Origin: Sipunculus nudus | Lineage: Eukaryota; Annelida; Sipuncula; Golfingiida; Sipunculidae | Assembly: GCA_026874595.1 (NCBI GenBank) | Contig: CM049313.1 | Coordinates: 80,778,659-80,842,658 of the forward strand | Length of the DNA: 64,000 bases | Reading direction: 5' to 3' | Part shown: positions 48,733 to 61,969 of the stretch, one piece after another | Numbering within the stretch: the stretch's first letter is position 1 | How the letters are laid out: every line of letters begins with the position of its first letter | Program-made: the position numbers and the translations under genes | Notes under the pieces: model-generated | The model's database searches: none | Seen by the model: the letters and a program-made list of their open reading frames with translations, nothing else | What the model was told of the DNA's origin: nothing

Positions 48733-51700
48733 TTTGTTTGTTTGTCTGTCTGTCTGTTTGTCTGTATGTACACGCGCTACAGGCCACAGTTTTTAAGCAA
48801 TCGCTCTGAAACTTATCCATAAACTGTAAGATCTGTTCTCCTCGGAGCCTATTGTTTTTGGTCATGATCGGTCAAAGGTCAAGGTCAGGGTCACCAAAAA
48901 ACCTTAAATCTTTATTTTCTTCATATCTTCGTCAATAATAATCGTAGCCGCATAATCTGTGGCTCATTTTATTCCTCACTATGTTAGCTTTCCAAGTGCT
49001 GGCAAATTTTTCCGGTCAATTGTTACCATGGTAACGTATTTTGGGGGGAAAATAAGAAAATTCGAAAATTTCCCTCCAAATTTCTCATTTTTTGAGTTAG
49101 AGAGGCCTAGTTTTTTGCAATGCGTAGCATTTAATATGCTCTATGCGAAATTAATGTGAGTCTCGCAAAATCTCGTGCCATTTGTCGTCAAATGAGACTT
49201 TCCGAGATTTCATTAAATATGATTTACAGGTGGCAGTTTTACAGCTAAGGTTCTGAAAGTGACATATTTTCTGTTGTTCTGTATTATCTCAAACTTGTTT
49301 TTTCATTTTTCGGAAATAGCCACCAGGGGGCGTGGTACTGGAAACACTGTAACATATCATTTTTCCGCAATATCTAAAAAAATATTAAGCATATAACAAT
49401 TTTTTTTGTCGCATCTAAAACTAGGATCATTGCCTTATTCCTTCGTACATTTAGCCTGGTGCTGCCGTTACCATGGTGACCAAATTTTGGGGTAAAACTT
49501 GACAATCTGAAATACGGAGTGTTCCTGCTTCTGTCTCTGTCAATATTTGCGATAGAACGCTCTGGTTTTAGGCGTTAGATAGCATTAGTTTACTTCTTAG
49601 TCATTCAATAGAAAGGCTCGTCATATCTCGCACCGTTTCTCGTGAAACGAGAACACGAGACCATTCAAAGAAATGCCTATAATTCTGTCATTTTTTACGC
49701 TACAGACACACGGTTTGCAGCGTTGGATAGCGGCTGACGCTCGCAGTCACATTCAGGGGTCACATTGTTAGTCTCGTCAAATCTCGCGCCGTTTTTCGCC
49801 AAACCACGAAGACCCGTGCCATCGCCGCAAGTGCCGGCAGGGTCCTTACGGTGGGCGGCCGGCGTGTGCAGCGGTGCGTGTCGGCCTTTCCGGGCCCTGT
49901 CTATTATCCTACATGTTGGAGGCACAGTCACAACTTTATTGCTTGCCGGAAATCTTCGATTTTCGCAAGCATGTTGATCACCCGCGTATGTTTGTTTGTT
50001 TGTTTGTCTGTCTGTCTGTTTGTCTGTATGTACACGCGCTACAGGCCACAGTTTTTAAGCAATCGCTCTGAAACTTATCCATAAACTGTAAGATCTGTTC
50101 TCCTCGGAGCCTATTGTTTTTGGTCATGATCGGTCAAAGGTCAAGGTCAGGGTCACCAAAAAACCTTAAATCTTTATTTTCTTCATATCTTCGTCAATAA
50201 TAATCGTAGCCGCATAATCTGTGGCTCATTTTATTCCTCACTATGTTAGCTTTCCAAGTGCTGGCAAATTTTTCCGGTCAATTGTTACCATGGTAACGTA
50301 TTTTGGGGGGAAAATAAGAAAATTCGAAAATTTCCCTCCAAATTTCTCATTTTTTGAGTTAGAGAGGCCTAGTTTTTTGCAATGCGTAGCATTTAATATG
50401 CTCTATGCGAAATTAATGTGAGTCTCGCAAAATCTCGTGCCATTTGTCGTCAAATGAGACTTTCCGAGATTTCATTAAATATGATTTACAGGTGGCAGTT
50501 TTACAGCTAAGGTTCTGAAAGTGACATATTTTCTGTTGTTCTGTATTATCTCAAACTTGTTTTTTCATTTTTCGGAAATAGCCACCAGGGGGCGTGGTAC
50601 TGGAAACACTGTAACATATCATTTTTCCGCAATATCTAAAAAAATATTAAGCATATAACAATTTTTTTTGTCGCATCTAAAACTAGGATCATTGCCTTAT
50701 TCCTTCGTACATTTAGCCTGGTGCTGCCGTTACCATGGTGACCAAATTTTGGGGTAAAACTTGACAATCTGAAATACGGAGTGTTCCTGCTTCTGTCTCT
50801 GTCAATATTTGCGATAGAACGCTCTGGTTTTAGGCGTTAGATAGCATTAGTTTACTTCTTAGTCATTCAATAGAAAGGCTCGTCATATCTCGCACCGTTT
50901 CTCGTGAAACGAGAACACGAGACCATTCAAAGAAATGCCTATAATTCTGTCATTTTTTACGCTACAGACACACGGTTTGCAGCGTTGGATAGCGGCTGAC
51001 GCTCGCAGTCACATTCAGGGGTCACATTGTTAGTCTCGTCAAATCTCGCGCCGTTTTTCGCCAAACCACGAAGACCCGTGCCATCGCCGCAAGTGCCGGC
51101 AGGGTCCTTACGGTGGGCGGCCGGCGTGTGCAGCGGTGCGTGTCGGCCTTTCCGGGCCCTGTCTATTATCCTACATGTTGGAGGCACAGTCACAACTTTA
51201 TTGCTTGCCGGAAATCTTCGATTTTCGCAAGCATGTTGATCACCCGCGTATGTTTGTTTGTTTGTTTGTCTGTCTGTCTGTTTGTCTGTATGTACACGCG
51301 CTACAGGCCACAGTTTTTAAGCAATCGCTCTGAAACTTATCCATAAACTGTAAGATCTGTTCTCCTCGGAGCCTATTGTTTTTGGTCATGATCGGTCAAA
51401 GGTCAAGGTCAGGGTCACCAAAAAACCTTAAATCTTTATTTTCTTCATATCTTCGTCAATAATAATCGTAGCCGCATAATCTGTGGCTCATTTTATTCCT
51501 CACTATGTTAGCTTTCCAAGTGCTGGCAAATTTTTCCGGTCAATTGTTACCATGGTAACGTATTTTGGGGGGAAAATAAGAAAATTCGAAAATTTCCCTC
51601 CAAATTTCTCATTTTTTGAGTTAGAGAGGCCTAGTTTTTTGCAATGCGTAGCATTTAATATGCTCTATGCGAAATTAATGTGAGTCTCGCAAAATCTCGT

Positions 51701-54700
51701 GCCATTTGTCGTCAAATGAGACTTTCCGAGATTTCATTAAATATGATTTACAGGTGGCAGTTTTACAGCTAAGGTTCTGAAAGTGACATATTTTCTGTTG
51801 TTCTGTATTATCTCAAACTTGTTTTTTCATTTTTCGGAAATAGCCACCAGGGGGCGTGGTACTGGAAACACTGTAACATATCATTTTTCCGCAATATCTA
51901 AAAAAATATTAAGCATATAACAATTTTTTTTGTCGCATCTAAAACTAGGATCATTGCCTTATTCCTTCGTACATTTAGCCTGGTGCTGCCGTTACCATGG
52001 TGACCAAATTTTGGGGTAAAACTTGACAATCTGAAATACGGAGTGTTCCTGCTTCTGTCTCTGTCAATATTTGCGATAGAACGCTCTGGTTTTAGGCGTT
52101 AGATAGCATTAGTTTACTTCTTAGTCATTCAATAGAAAGGCTCGTCATATCTCGCACCGTTTCTCGTGAAACGAGAACACGAGACCATTCAAAGAAATGC
52201 CTATAATTCTGTCATTTTTTACGCTACAGACACACGGTTTGCAGCGTTGGATAGCGGCTGACGCTCGCAGTCACATTCAGGGGTCACATTGTTAGTCTCG
52301 TCAAATCTCGCGCCGTTTTTCGCCAAACCACGAAGACCCGTGCCATCGCCGCAAGTGCCGGCAGGGTCCTTACGGTGGGCGGCCGGCGTGTGCAGCGGTG
52401 CGTGTCGGCCTTTCCGGGCCCTGTCTATTATCCTACATGTTGGAGGCACAGTCACAACTTTATTGCTTGCCGGAAATCTTCGATTTTCGCAAGCATGTTG
52501 ATCACCCGCGTATGTTTGTTTGTTTGTTTGTCTGTCTGTCTGTTTGTCTGTATGTACACGCGCTACAGGCCACAGTTTTTAAGCAATCGCTCTGAAACTT
52601 ATCCATAAACTGTAAGATCTGTTCTCCTCGGAGCCTATTGTTTTTGGTCATGATCGGTCAAAGGTCAAGGTCAGGGTCACCAAAAAACCTTAAATCTTTA
52701 TTTTCTTCATATCTTCGTCAATAATAATCGTAGCCGCATAATCTGTGGCTCATTTTATTCCTCACTATGTTAGCTTTCCAAGTGCTGGCAAATTTTTCCG
52801 GTCAATTGTTACCATGGTAACGTATTTTGGGGGGAAAATAAGAAAATTCGAAAATTTCCCTCCAAATTTCTCATTTTTTGAGTTAGAGAGGCCTAGTTTT
52901 TTGCAATGCGTAGCATTTAATATGCTCTATGCGAAATTAATGTGAGTCTCGCAAAATCTCGTGCCATTTGTCGTCAAATGAGACTTTCCGAGATTTCATT
53001 AAATATGATTTACAGGTGGCAGTTTTACAGCTAAGGTTCTGAAAGTGACATATTTTCTGTTGTTCTGTATTATCTCAAACTTGTTTTTTCATTTTTCGGA
53101 AATAGCCACCAGGGGGCGTGGTACTGGAAACACTGTAACATATCATTTTTCCGCAATATCTAAAAAAATATTAAGCATATAACAATTTTTTTTGTCGCAT
53201 CTAAAACTAGGATCATTGCCTTATTCCTTCGTACATTTAGCCTGGTGCTGCCGTTACCATGGTGACCAAATTTTGGGGTAAAACTTGACAATCTGAAATA
53301 CGGAGTGTTCCTGCTTCTGTCTCTGTCAATATTTGCGATAGAACGCTCTGGTTTTAGGCGTTAGATAGCATTAGTTTACTTCTTAGTCATTCAATAGAAA
53401 GGCTCGTCATATCTCGCACCGTTTCTCGTGAAACGAGAACACGAGACCATTCAAAGAAATGCCTATAATTCTGTCATTTTTTACGCTACAGACACACGGT
53501 TTGCAGCGTTGGATAGCGGCTGACGCTCGCAGTCACATTCAGGGGTCACATTGTTAGTCTCGTCAAATCTCGCGCCGTTTTTCGCCAAACCACGAAGACC
53601 CGTGCCATCGCCGCAAGTGCCGGCAGGGTCCTTACGGTGGGCGGCCGGCGTGTGCAGCGGTGCGTGTCGGCCTTTCCGGGCCCTGTCTATTATCCTACAT
53701 GTTGGAGGCACAGTCACAACTTTATTGCTTGCCGGAAATCTTCGATTTTCGCAAGCATGTTGATCACCCGCGTATGTTTGTTTGTTTGTTTGTCTGTCTG
53801 TCTGTTTGTCTGTATGTACACGCGCTACAGGCCACAGTTTTTAAGCAATCGCTCTGAAACTTATCCATAAACTGTAAGATCTGTTCTCCTCGGAGCCTAT
53901 TGTTTTTGGTCATGATCGGTCAAAGGTCAAGGTCAGGGTCACCAAAAAACCTTAAATCTTTATTTTCTTCATATCTTCGTCAATAATAATCGTAGCCGCA
54001 TAATCTGTGGCTCATTTTATTCCTCACTATGTTAGCTTTCCAAGTGCTGGCAAATTTTTCCGGTCAATTGTTACCATGGTAACGTATTTTGGGGGGAAAA
54101 TAAGAAAATTCGAAAATTTCCCTCCAAATTTCTCATTTTTTGAGTTAGAGAGGCCTAGTTTTTTGCAATGCGTAGCATTTAATATGCTCTATGCGAAATT
54201 AATGTGAGTCTCGCAAAATCTCGTGCCATTTGTCGTCAAATGAGACTTTCCGAGATTTCATTAAATATGATTTACAGGTGGCAGTTTTACAGCTAAGGTT
54301 CTGAAAGTGACATATTTTCTGTTGTTCTGTATTATCTCAAACTTGTTTTTTCATTTTTCGGAAATAGCCACCAGGGGGCGTGGTACTGGAAACACTGTAA
54401 CATATCATTTTTCCGCAATATCTAAAAAAATATTAAGCATATAACAATTTTTTTTGTCGCATCTAAAACTAGGATCATTGCCTTATTCCTTCGTACATTT
54501 AGCCTGGTGCTGCCGTTACCATGGTGACCAAATTTTGGGGTAAAACTTGACAATCTGAAATACGGAGTGTTCCTGCTTCTGTCTCTGTCAATATTTGCGA
54601 TAGAACGCTCTGGTTTTAGGCGTTAGATAGCATTAGTTTACTTCTTAGTCATTCAATAGAAAGGCTCGTCATATCTCGCACCGTTTCTCGTGAAACGAGA

Positions 54701-57700
54701 ACACGAGACCATTCAAAGAAATGCCTATAATTCTGTCATTTTTTACGCTACAGACACACGGTTTGCAGCGTTGGATAGCGGCTGACGCTCGCAGTCACAT
54801 TCAGGGGTCACATTGTTAGTCTCGTCAAATCTCGCGCCGTTTTTCGCCAAACCACGAAGACCCGTGCCATCGCCGCAAGTGCCGGCAGGGTCCTTACGGT
54901 GGGCGGCCGGCGTGTGCAGCGGTGCGTGTCGGCCTTTCCGGGCCCTGTCTATTATCCTACATGTTGGAGGCACAGTCACAACTTTATTGCTTGCCGGAAA
55001 TCTTCGATTTTCGCAAGCATGTTGATCACCCGCGTATGTTTGTTTGTTTGTTTGTCTGTCTGTCTGTTTGTCTGTATGTACACGCGCTACAGGCCACAGT
55101 TTTTAAGCAATCGCTCTGAAACTTATCCATAAACTGTAAGATCTGTTCTCCTCGGAGCCTATTGTTTTTGGTCATGATCGGTCAAAGGTCAAGGTCAGGG
55201 TCACCAAAAAACCTTAAATCTTTATTTTCTTCATATCTTCGTCAATAATAATCGTAGCCGCATAATCTGTGGCTCATTTTATTCCTCACTATGTTAGCTT
55301 TCCAAGTGCTGGCAAATTTTTCCGGTCAATTGTTACCATGGTAACGTATTTTGGGGGGGAAAATAAGAAAATTCGAAAATTTCCCTCCAAATTTCTCATT
55401 TTTTGAGTTAGAGAGGCCTAGTTTTTTGCAATGCGTAGCATTTAATATGCTCTATGCGAAATTAATGTGAGTCTCGCAAAATCTCGTGCCATTTGTCGTC
55501 AAATGAGACTTTCCGAGATTTCATTAAATATGATTTACAGGTGGCAGTTTTACAGCTAAGGTTCTGAAAGTGACATATTTTCTGTTGTTCTGTATTATCT
55601 CAAACTTGTTTTTTCATTTTTCGGAAATAGCCACCAGGGGGCGTGGTACTGGAAACACTGTAACATATCATTTTTCCGCAATATCTAAAAAAATATTAAG
55701 CATATAACAATTTTTTTTGTCGCATCTAAAACTAGGATCATTGCCTTATTCCTTCGTACATTTAGCCTGGTGCTGCCGTTACCATGGTGACCAAATTTTG
55801 GGGTAAAACTTGACAATCTGAAATACGGAGTGTTCCTGCTTCTGTCTCTGTCAATATTTGCGATAGAACGCTCTGGTTTTAGGCGTTAGATAGCATTAGT
55901 TTACTTCTTAGTCATTCAATAGAAAGGCTCGTCATATCTCGCACCGTTTCTCGTGAAACGAGAACACGAGACCATTCAAAGAAATGCCTATAATTCTGTC
56001 ATTTTTTACGCTACAGACACACGGTTTGCAGCGTTGGATAGCGGCTGACGCTCGCAGTCACATTCAGGGGTCACATTGTTAGTCTCGTCAAATCTCGCGC
56101 CGTTTTTCGCCAAACCACGAAGACCCGTGCCATCGCCGCAAGTGCCGGCAGGGTCCTTACGGTGGGCGGCCGGCGTGTGCAGCGGTGCGTGTCGGCCTTT
56201 CCGGGCCCTGTCTATTATCCTACATGTTGGAGGCACAGTCACAACTTTATTGCTTGCCGGAAATCTTCGATTTTCGCAAGCATGTTGATCACCCGCGTAT
56301 GTTTGTTTGTTTGTTTGTCTGTCTGTCTGTTTGTCTGTATGTACACGCGCTACAGGCCACAGTTTTTAAGCAATCGCTCTGAAACTTATCCATAAACTGT
56401 AAGATCTGTTCTCCTCGGAGCCTATTGTTTTTGGTCATGATCGGTCAAAGGTCAAGGTCAGGGTCACCAAAAAACCTTAAATCTTTATTTTCTTCATATC
56501 TTCGTCAATAATAATCGTAGCCGCATAATCTGTGGCTCATTTTATTCCTCACTATGTTAGCTTTCCAAGTGCTGGCAAATTTTTCCGGTCAATTGTTACC
56601 ATGGTAACGTATTTTGGGGGGGAAAATAAGAAAATTCGAAAATTTCCCTCCAAATTTCTCATTTTTTGAGTTAGAGAGGCCTAGTTTTTTGCAATGCGTA
56701 GCATTTAATATGCTCTATGCGAAATTAATGTGAGTCTCGCAAAATCTCGTGCCATTTGTCGTCAAATGAGACTTTCCGAGATTTCATTAAATATGATTTA
56801 CAGGTGGCAGTTTTACAGCTAAGGTTCTGAAAGTGACATATTTTCTGTTGTTCTGTATTATCTCAAACTTGTTTTTTCATTTTTCGGAAATAGCCACCAG
56901 GGGGCGTGGTACTGGAAACACTGTAACATATCATTTTTCCGCAATATCTAAAAAAATATTAAGCATATAACAATTTTTTTTGTCGCATCTAAAACTAGGA
57001 TCATTGCCTTATTCCTTCGTACATTTAGCCTGGTGCTGCCGTTACCATGGTGACCAAATTTTGGGGTAAAACTTGACAATCTGAAATACGGAGTGTTCCT
57101 GCTTCTGTCTCTGTCAATATTTGCGATAGAACGCTCTGGTTTTAGGCGTTAGATAGCATTAGTTTACTTCTTAGTCATTCAATAGAAAGGCTCGTCATAT
57201 CTCGCACCGTTTCTCGTGAAACGAGAACACGAGACCATTCAAAGAAATGCCTATAATTCTGTCATTTTTTACGCTACAGACACACGGTTTGCAGCGTTGG
57301 ATAGCGGCTGACGCTCGCAGTCACATTCAGGGGTCACATTGTTAGTCTCGTCAAATCTCGCGCCGTTTTTCGCCAAACCACGAAGACCCGTGCCATCGCC
57401 GCAAGTGCCGGCAGGGTCCTTACGGTGGGCGGCCGGCGTGTGCAGCGGTGCGTGTCGGCCTTTCCGGGCCCTGTCTATTATCCTACATGTTGGAGGCACA
57501 GTCACAACTTTATTGCTTGCCGGAAATCTTCGATTTTCGCAAGCATGTTGATCACCCGCGTATGTTTGTTTGTTTGTTTGTCTGTCTGTCTGTTTGTCTG
57601 TATGTACACGCGCTACAGGCCACAGTTTTTAAGCAATCGCTCTGAAACTTATCCATAAACTGTAAGATCTGTTCTCCTCGGAGCCTATTGTTTTTGGTCA

Positions 57701-58837
57701 TGATCGGTCAAAGGTCAAGGTCAGGGTCACCAAAAAACCTTAAATCTTTATTTTCTTCATATCTTCGTCAATAATAATCGTAGCCGCATAATCTGTGGCT
57801 CATTTTATTCCTCACTATGTTAGCTTTCCAAGTGCTGGCAAATTTTTCCGGTCAATTGTTACCATGGTAACGTATTTTGGGGGGGAAAATAAGAAAATTC
57901 GAAAATTTCCCTCCAAATTTCTCATTTTTTGAGTTAGAGAGGCCTAGTTTTTTGCAATGCGTAGCATTTAATATGCTCTATGCGAAATTAATGTGAGTCT
58001 CGCAAAATCTCGTGCCATTTGTCGTCAAATGAGACTTTCCGAGATTTCATTAAATATGATTTACAGGTGGCAGTTTTACAGCTAAGGTTCTGAAAGTGAC
58101 ATATTTTCTGTTGTTCTGTATTATCTCAAACTTGTTTTTTCATTTTTCGGAAATAGCCACCAGGGGGCGTGGTACTGGAAACACTGTAACATATCATTTT
58201 TCCGCAATATCTAAAAAAATATTAAGCATATAACAATTTTTTTTGTCGCATCTAAAACTAGGATCATTGCCTTATTCCTTCGTACATTTAGCCTGGTGCT
58301 GCCGTTACCATGGTGACCAAATTTTGGGGTAAAACTTGACAATCTGAAATACGGAGTGTTCCTGCTTCTGTCTCTGTCAATATTTGCGATAGAACGCTCT
58401 GGTTTTAGGCGTTAGATAGCATTAGTTTACTTCTTAGTCATTCAATAGAAAGGCTCGTCATATCTCGCACCGTTTCTCGTGAAACGAGAACACGAGACCA
58501 TTCAAAGAAATGCCTATAATTCTGTCATTTTTTACGCTACAGACACACGGTTTGCAGCGTTGGATAGCGGCTGACGCTCGCAGTCACATTCAGGGGTCAC
58601 ATTGTTAGTCTCGTCAAATCTCGCGCCGTTTTTCGCCAAACCACGAAGACCCGTGCCATCGCCGCAAGTGCCGGCAGGGTCCTTACGGTGGGCGGCCGGC
58701 GTGTGCAGCGGTGCGTGTCGGCCTTTCCGGGCCCTGTCTATTATCCTACATGTTGGAGGCACAGTCACAACTTTATTGCTTGCCGGAAATCTTCGATTTT
58801 CGCAAGCATGTTGATCACCCGCGTATGTTTGTTTGTT
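48733..58837 (+). repeat. Eight tandem A2' units (HOR5)
   Basis: The period is 1262 bp for the first five units and 1263 bp afterwards. CTCF-like cores start at 49320, 50582, 51844, 53106, 54368, 55631, 56894 and 58157. Each unit has one hairpin, the full GTTACCATGGTAAC palindrome (49022-49035 in the first), and GTTACCATGGTGACC (49467 in the first). The extra base in units 6-8 is a seventh G after the first palindrome (near 55353, 56616 and 57879). Confidence 0.95.
49022..49035. promoter_or_regulatory. Perfect X-box-like palindrome
   Basis: GTTACCATGGTAAC fits the RFX X-box consensus GTNRCC-N2-RGYAAC on both strands. It recurs in each A2-type and A2' unit, for example at 50284, 51546 and 52808. 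The match to consensus is direct; binding is inference. Confidence 0.45.
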
Positions 58838-58865
58838 GCTTGCCGGAATCAGAGATTTCGACAAG
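58838..58865 (+). repeat. Variant hairpin at A4 left edge
   Basis: Arms CTTG/CAAG and CGGAATC/GATTTCG (one G-T pair) with loop AGA. The stem is kept although the sequence differs from the standard hairpin. The same element stands at 60113-60140 on the right edge. Confidence 0.8.
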
Positions 58866-59295
58866 TATGTTGATCAGTTCCGTTTGTTTGTTTGTCTGTA
58901 TGTCCCCGCTCTACAGGCCACAATTTTGCACCAATCGTCCTGATACTTATAGATAGAGTGTATAATCGGTTCTTCTCGGAGCCTATTGTTTTTGGTCATG
59001 ATCGGTCAAGGGTCAAGGTCAGGGTCACCAAAAAGCTCAAAAACGGTTTTTTCTTCACACCTTCGTCAAAAATAGCCGTAGGCACCTAATCTGTAGCCCG
59101 TTTTATTTGCCACTGCATGGCCACTTCCAACACTGCAAAATTGCCTCATTTCGCTGTTACCATGGTTACGCAATTTTGGGGAGAAATCATGGAATTTCGT
59201 GATATTTTTCAAATTTGCAGCAATTTTACTGATTCTGAGATATTTTATGTAACATAAGAATATCTCGAAACGGGTTATTCAGATTTTGGAAATGG

Positions 59296-59308
59296 CCGCC
59301 AGGGGGCG
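59296..59308 (+). promoter_or_regulatory. CTCF-like core, A4 first
   Basis: CCGCCAGGGGGCG, within GGAAATGGCCGCC. It sits at the place homologous to the core of A1 and A2, preceded by an ATATCTCGAAAC..TTTTGGAAA context. Confidence 0.5.
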
Positions 59309-59752
59309 TTGCAGATGAAAAAACATGAAAATTTGTTTTGGTGCTATACCTCCAGAACTATTAAACATTGGGCCATTTCCATCACAGCACCTTAAACTAG
59401 GGTCCATGGGCTTATTTTTGCGCATAGGTGCCAAAGTGCGCTATTGCCAGATTTCTCTATTTTTGGGGGTAAAACCTTTGAATTTTGAAAATATGCAGTT
59501 TTCAGCTTCTAACTCTGTCAGTTTTTATGCTAGAGAGGTCAAAATTTTTGCATCTGGTAGCCCTTGGTGAGTTCTCGGTGATCCAACCAAAAATCTTGCA
59601 AAATCTCGCACCGTTTCTCGTCGAATGAGATTTCGCGATTTCACGGTGACATGCCCTATAGGCCACAGATATGCAGGCATCCTTTTGAAACTGATACATG
59701 TTACGTCATACACTAATATCTCGAAAGCAATTGTTCAGTTTTTGGAAAATTA

Positions 59753-59769
59753 CCGCTAGGGGGCGCTGC
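59753..59769 (+). promoter_or_regulatory. CTCF-like core, A4 second
   Basis: CCGCTAGGGGGCGCTGC is preceded by a second copy of the ATATCTCGAAA..TTTTTGGAAA context, so A4 has an internal duplication of the core segment. Its 3' flank (GCGCTGC) fits the extended CTCF consensus better than the A1/A2 cores. Confidence 0.5.
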
Positions 59770-60112
59770 ACTGCAACCCCGTACCTACTATCATTGTTTA
59801 ACCATATCTCCAAAACTACACATTTTAGGTACATAAACTGTACACCATATGAATTGGCGTTTCATGGCCTTTCTGCCCATGACCTCTTTTGTTTAATCAT
59901 ACACGGTCCCCACAAATTTTAGCAACTTTGTAAAAATTAAAACCCGCATGCACAAATACATATGCCATCACGCATGCATGCACGCGTTTTAGTATGAAAG
60001 ACAGACACGCTTTCCCGTGACTGCAAAAATTATAGCGTTCGCCGTATAAAATAAGTGACCACAGGCACTCTTTGCGGGCCGGTTTGCCATTTCTGTCGCG
60101 TTATAGTTTATT

Positions 60113-60193
60113 GCTTGCCGGAATCAGAGATTTCGACAAGTATGTTGATCAGTTCCATTTGTTGCTTGCCGGAAATCTTCGATTTTCGCAAGC
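60113..60193 (+). repeat. Variant plus standard hairpin
   Basis: The A4-type hairpin at 60113-60140 is followed by the standard 30-nt hairpin at 60164-60193, then the microsatellite of the next A unit. Confidence 0.85.
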
Positions 60194-60213
60194 ATGTTGA
60201 TCACCCGCGTATG

Positions 60214-61670
60214 TTTGTTTGTTTGTTTGTTTGTTTGTCTGTCTGTTTGTCTGTATGTACACGCGCTAGAGGCCACAGTTATTGAGCAATCGCTCTGAAA
60301 CTTATACATATACTGTAAGATCTGTTCTCCTCGGAGCCTATTGTTTTTGGTCATGATCGGTCAAAGGTCAAGGTCAGGGTCACCAAAAAACCTAAAATCT
60401 TTATTTTCTTCATATCCTCGTCAATAATAACCGTAGCCGCATAATCCGTAGCTCATTTTATTCCTCACTATGTTAGCTTTCCAAGTGCTAGCAAATTTTT
60501 CTGGTCAATTGTTACCATGGTAACGTATTTTTGGGGGGAAATCAGAAAATACGAAAATTTCCCTCCAAATTTCTCATTTTTTAAGTTAGAGAGGTCTAGT
60601 TTTTTGCATTGTGTAGCATTTAATATGCTCTACGGGAAATTAATGTAAGTCTCGCAAAATCTCGTGCCATTCGTCGTCAAATGAGGCTTTTCGAGATTTC
60701 ATTTAATACGATTTAGAGGTGGCAGTTTTACAGCTAAGGTTCTAAAAGTGACATATTTTCTGTTTTTCTGTATTATCTCGAACTTGTTTTTTTCATTTTT
60801 TGAAATTAGCCACCAGGGGGCGTGGTACTGGAAACACTGCAACTTACCATTTTTCTGCAATACCAAAAAAAATATTAAACGTGGCACAATGTTTACTGTC
60901 TTATCTGAAACTAGGATCGTCGGCTTATTCCTGCGTACATGTAGCTTTGCGCTGCTGTAACCATGGTAACCAAGTTTTGGGGTAAAACTTGGCAATCTGA
61001 AAATAATAAGTTTTCTGCTTCTATCTCTGTTAATATTTATACTACAAGTGTCTAGTTTTCTGCATGAGGTAGCATTCCCTTGCCACTAATGCAGTTAATT
61101 GCAAGTCTCGTAGAATCTCGCTCTGTTTTCCGTCAAACGAGAAATTACGAGATTTCACAGAAATGCATATAACTTGGTCACCTTTTCGGCTAAAGAGGAG
61201 CAGTTTTCAGCATTTTGTTGCGTTTTGGGAGCTTAACAAGATAATGACCTTTATCTCGCCACATCTCGTACCATCTCCCGCCAAACGAGAATATTCGAGA
61301 ATTCGAACAAATGTCTATATCTCTGTCATTTGAATGCCAGAGATTTTATTTTTCTATTGTTCAAGATTCACTTGACTAGTTTGAAGTGACAAAATTGAAT
61401 ATCTCGTCATATCTCGCATCATTTCTTGTCAAACGAGAACATGGGACCATTCAAAGATACGCCTATAATTCTGTTATTTTAATGCTGAAGACCTTTAGTT
61501 TTCAGCATTCGATAGCGTCTAACACTCTCGGTCACATTATGTGTTTATATTGTAAGTTTCGTCAAATCTGGGATCGTTTTTACTTCAAATAAAAAAGTAC
61601 ATCCTATTGCCGTGACCATAAGTGGCGGCAGTATGTGATAGTAAATGTCGGCAGGGGCATTACACTTGAC
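60214..61670 (+). repeat. A-long unit (HOR5)
   Basis: A2-type start, then the A-long body. CTCF-like core at 60810-60822. It is more diverged from the other A-long units than they are from each other (CTGTAACCATGGTAACC near 60955, AATGACCTTTATCTC near 61245). Confidence 0.87.
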
Positions 61671-61969
61671 AGTTGGAGCCGTGTTCTATGGGTGTGCGAT
61701 GGCCCATGAAGAAGACTTCTATTGTGTTGTTATCGTCTTCCTTTGATTGCTGCTTCGTAAGCTTCACAGACCAGCGCCAACCACCTGGTTGCCATGTGTC
61801 CTCAATGTAAACAACCTTTGCTGTTTTCCTTTCCCTAAGATATGTATGGTAGCCTGTTCACTTGTCCTTAGATTGTTTATTGTTGGTGTATTGAAGTAAA
61901 ATAAAATGCCAGGTTTTCCTGCATATTGATTGTAAATTGAATAAAATCATACAAGAACCAACCAATGTT
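61671..61969 (+). repeat. Spacer D (HOR5)
   Basis: Same segment as in the other HORs; no gene seen. Confidence 0.7.

Larger units (their letters stand above)
58838..60112 (+). repeat. A4, a divergent A unit
   Basis: It follows the same plan as A1/A2 but is strongly diverged: microsatellite, TCCTCGGAGCC-like segment, GGTCA cluster (about 59005-59029), GTTACCATGGTTAC, TCTCG sub-repeat near 59600-59640. It carries two CTCF-like cores (59296 and 59753) instead of one. A variant hairpin starts it (58838) and lies just after it (60113), so the hairpin-to-hairpin length is 1275 bp. The 3' part (59930-60110) is unlike other units and includes alternating GCATGC runs. Confidence 0.85.
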
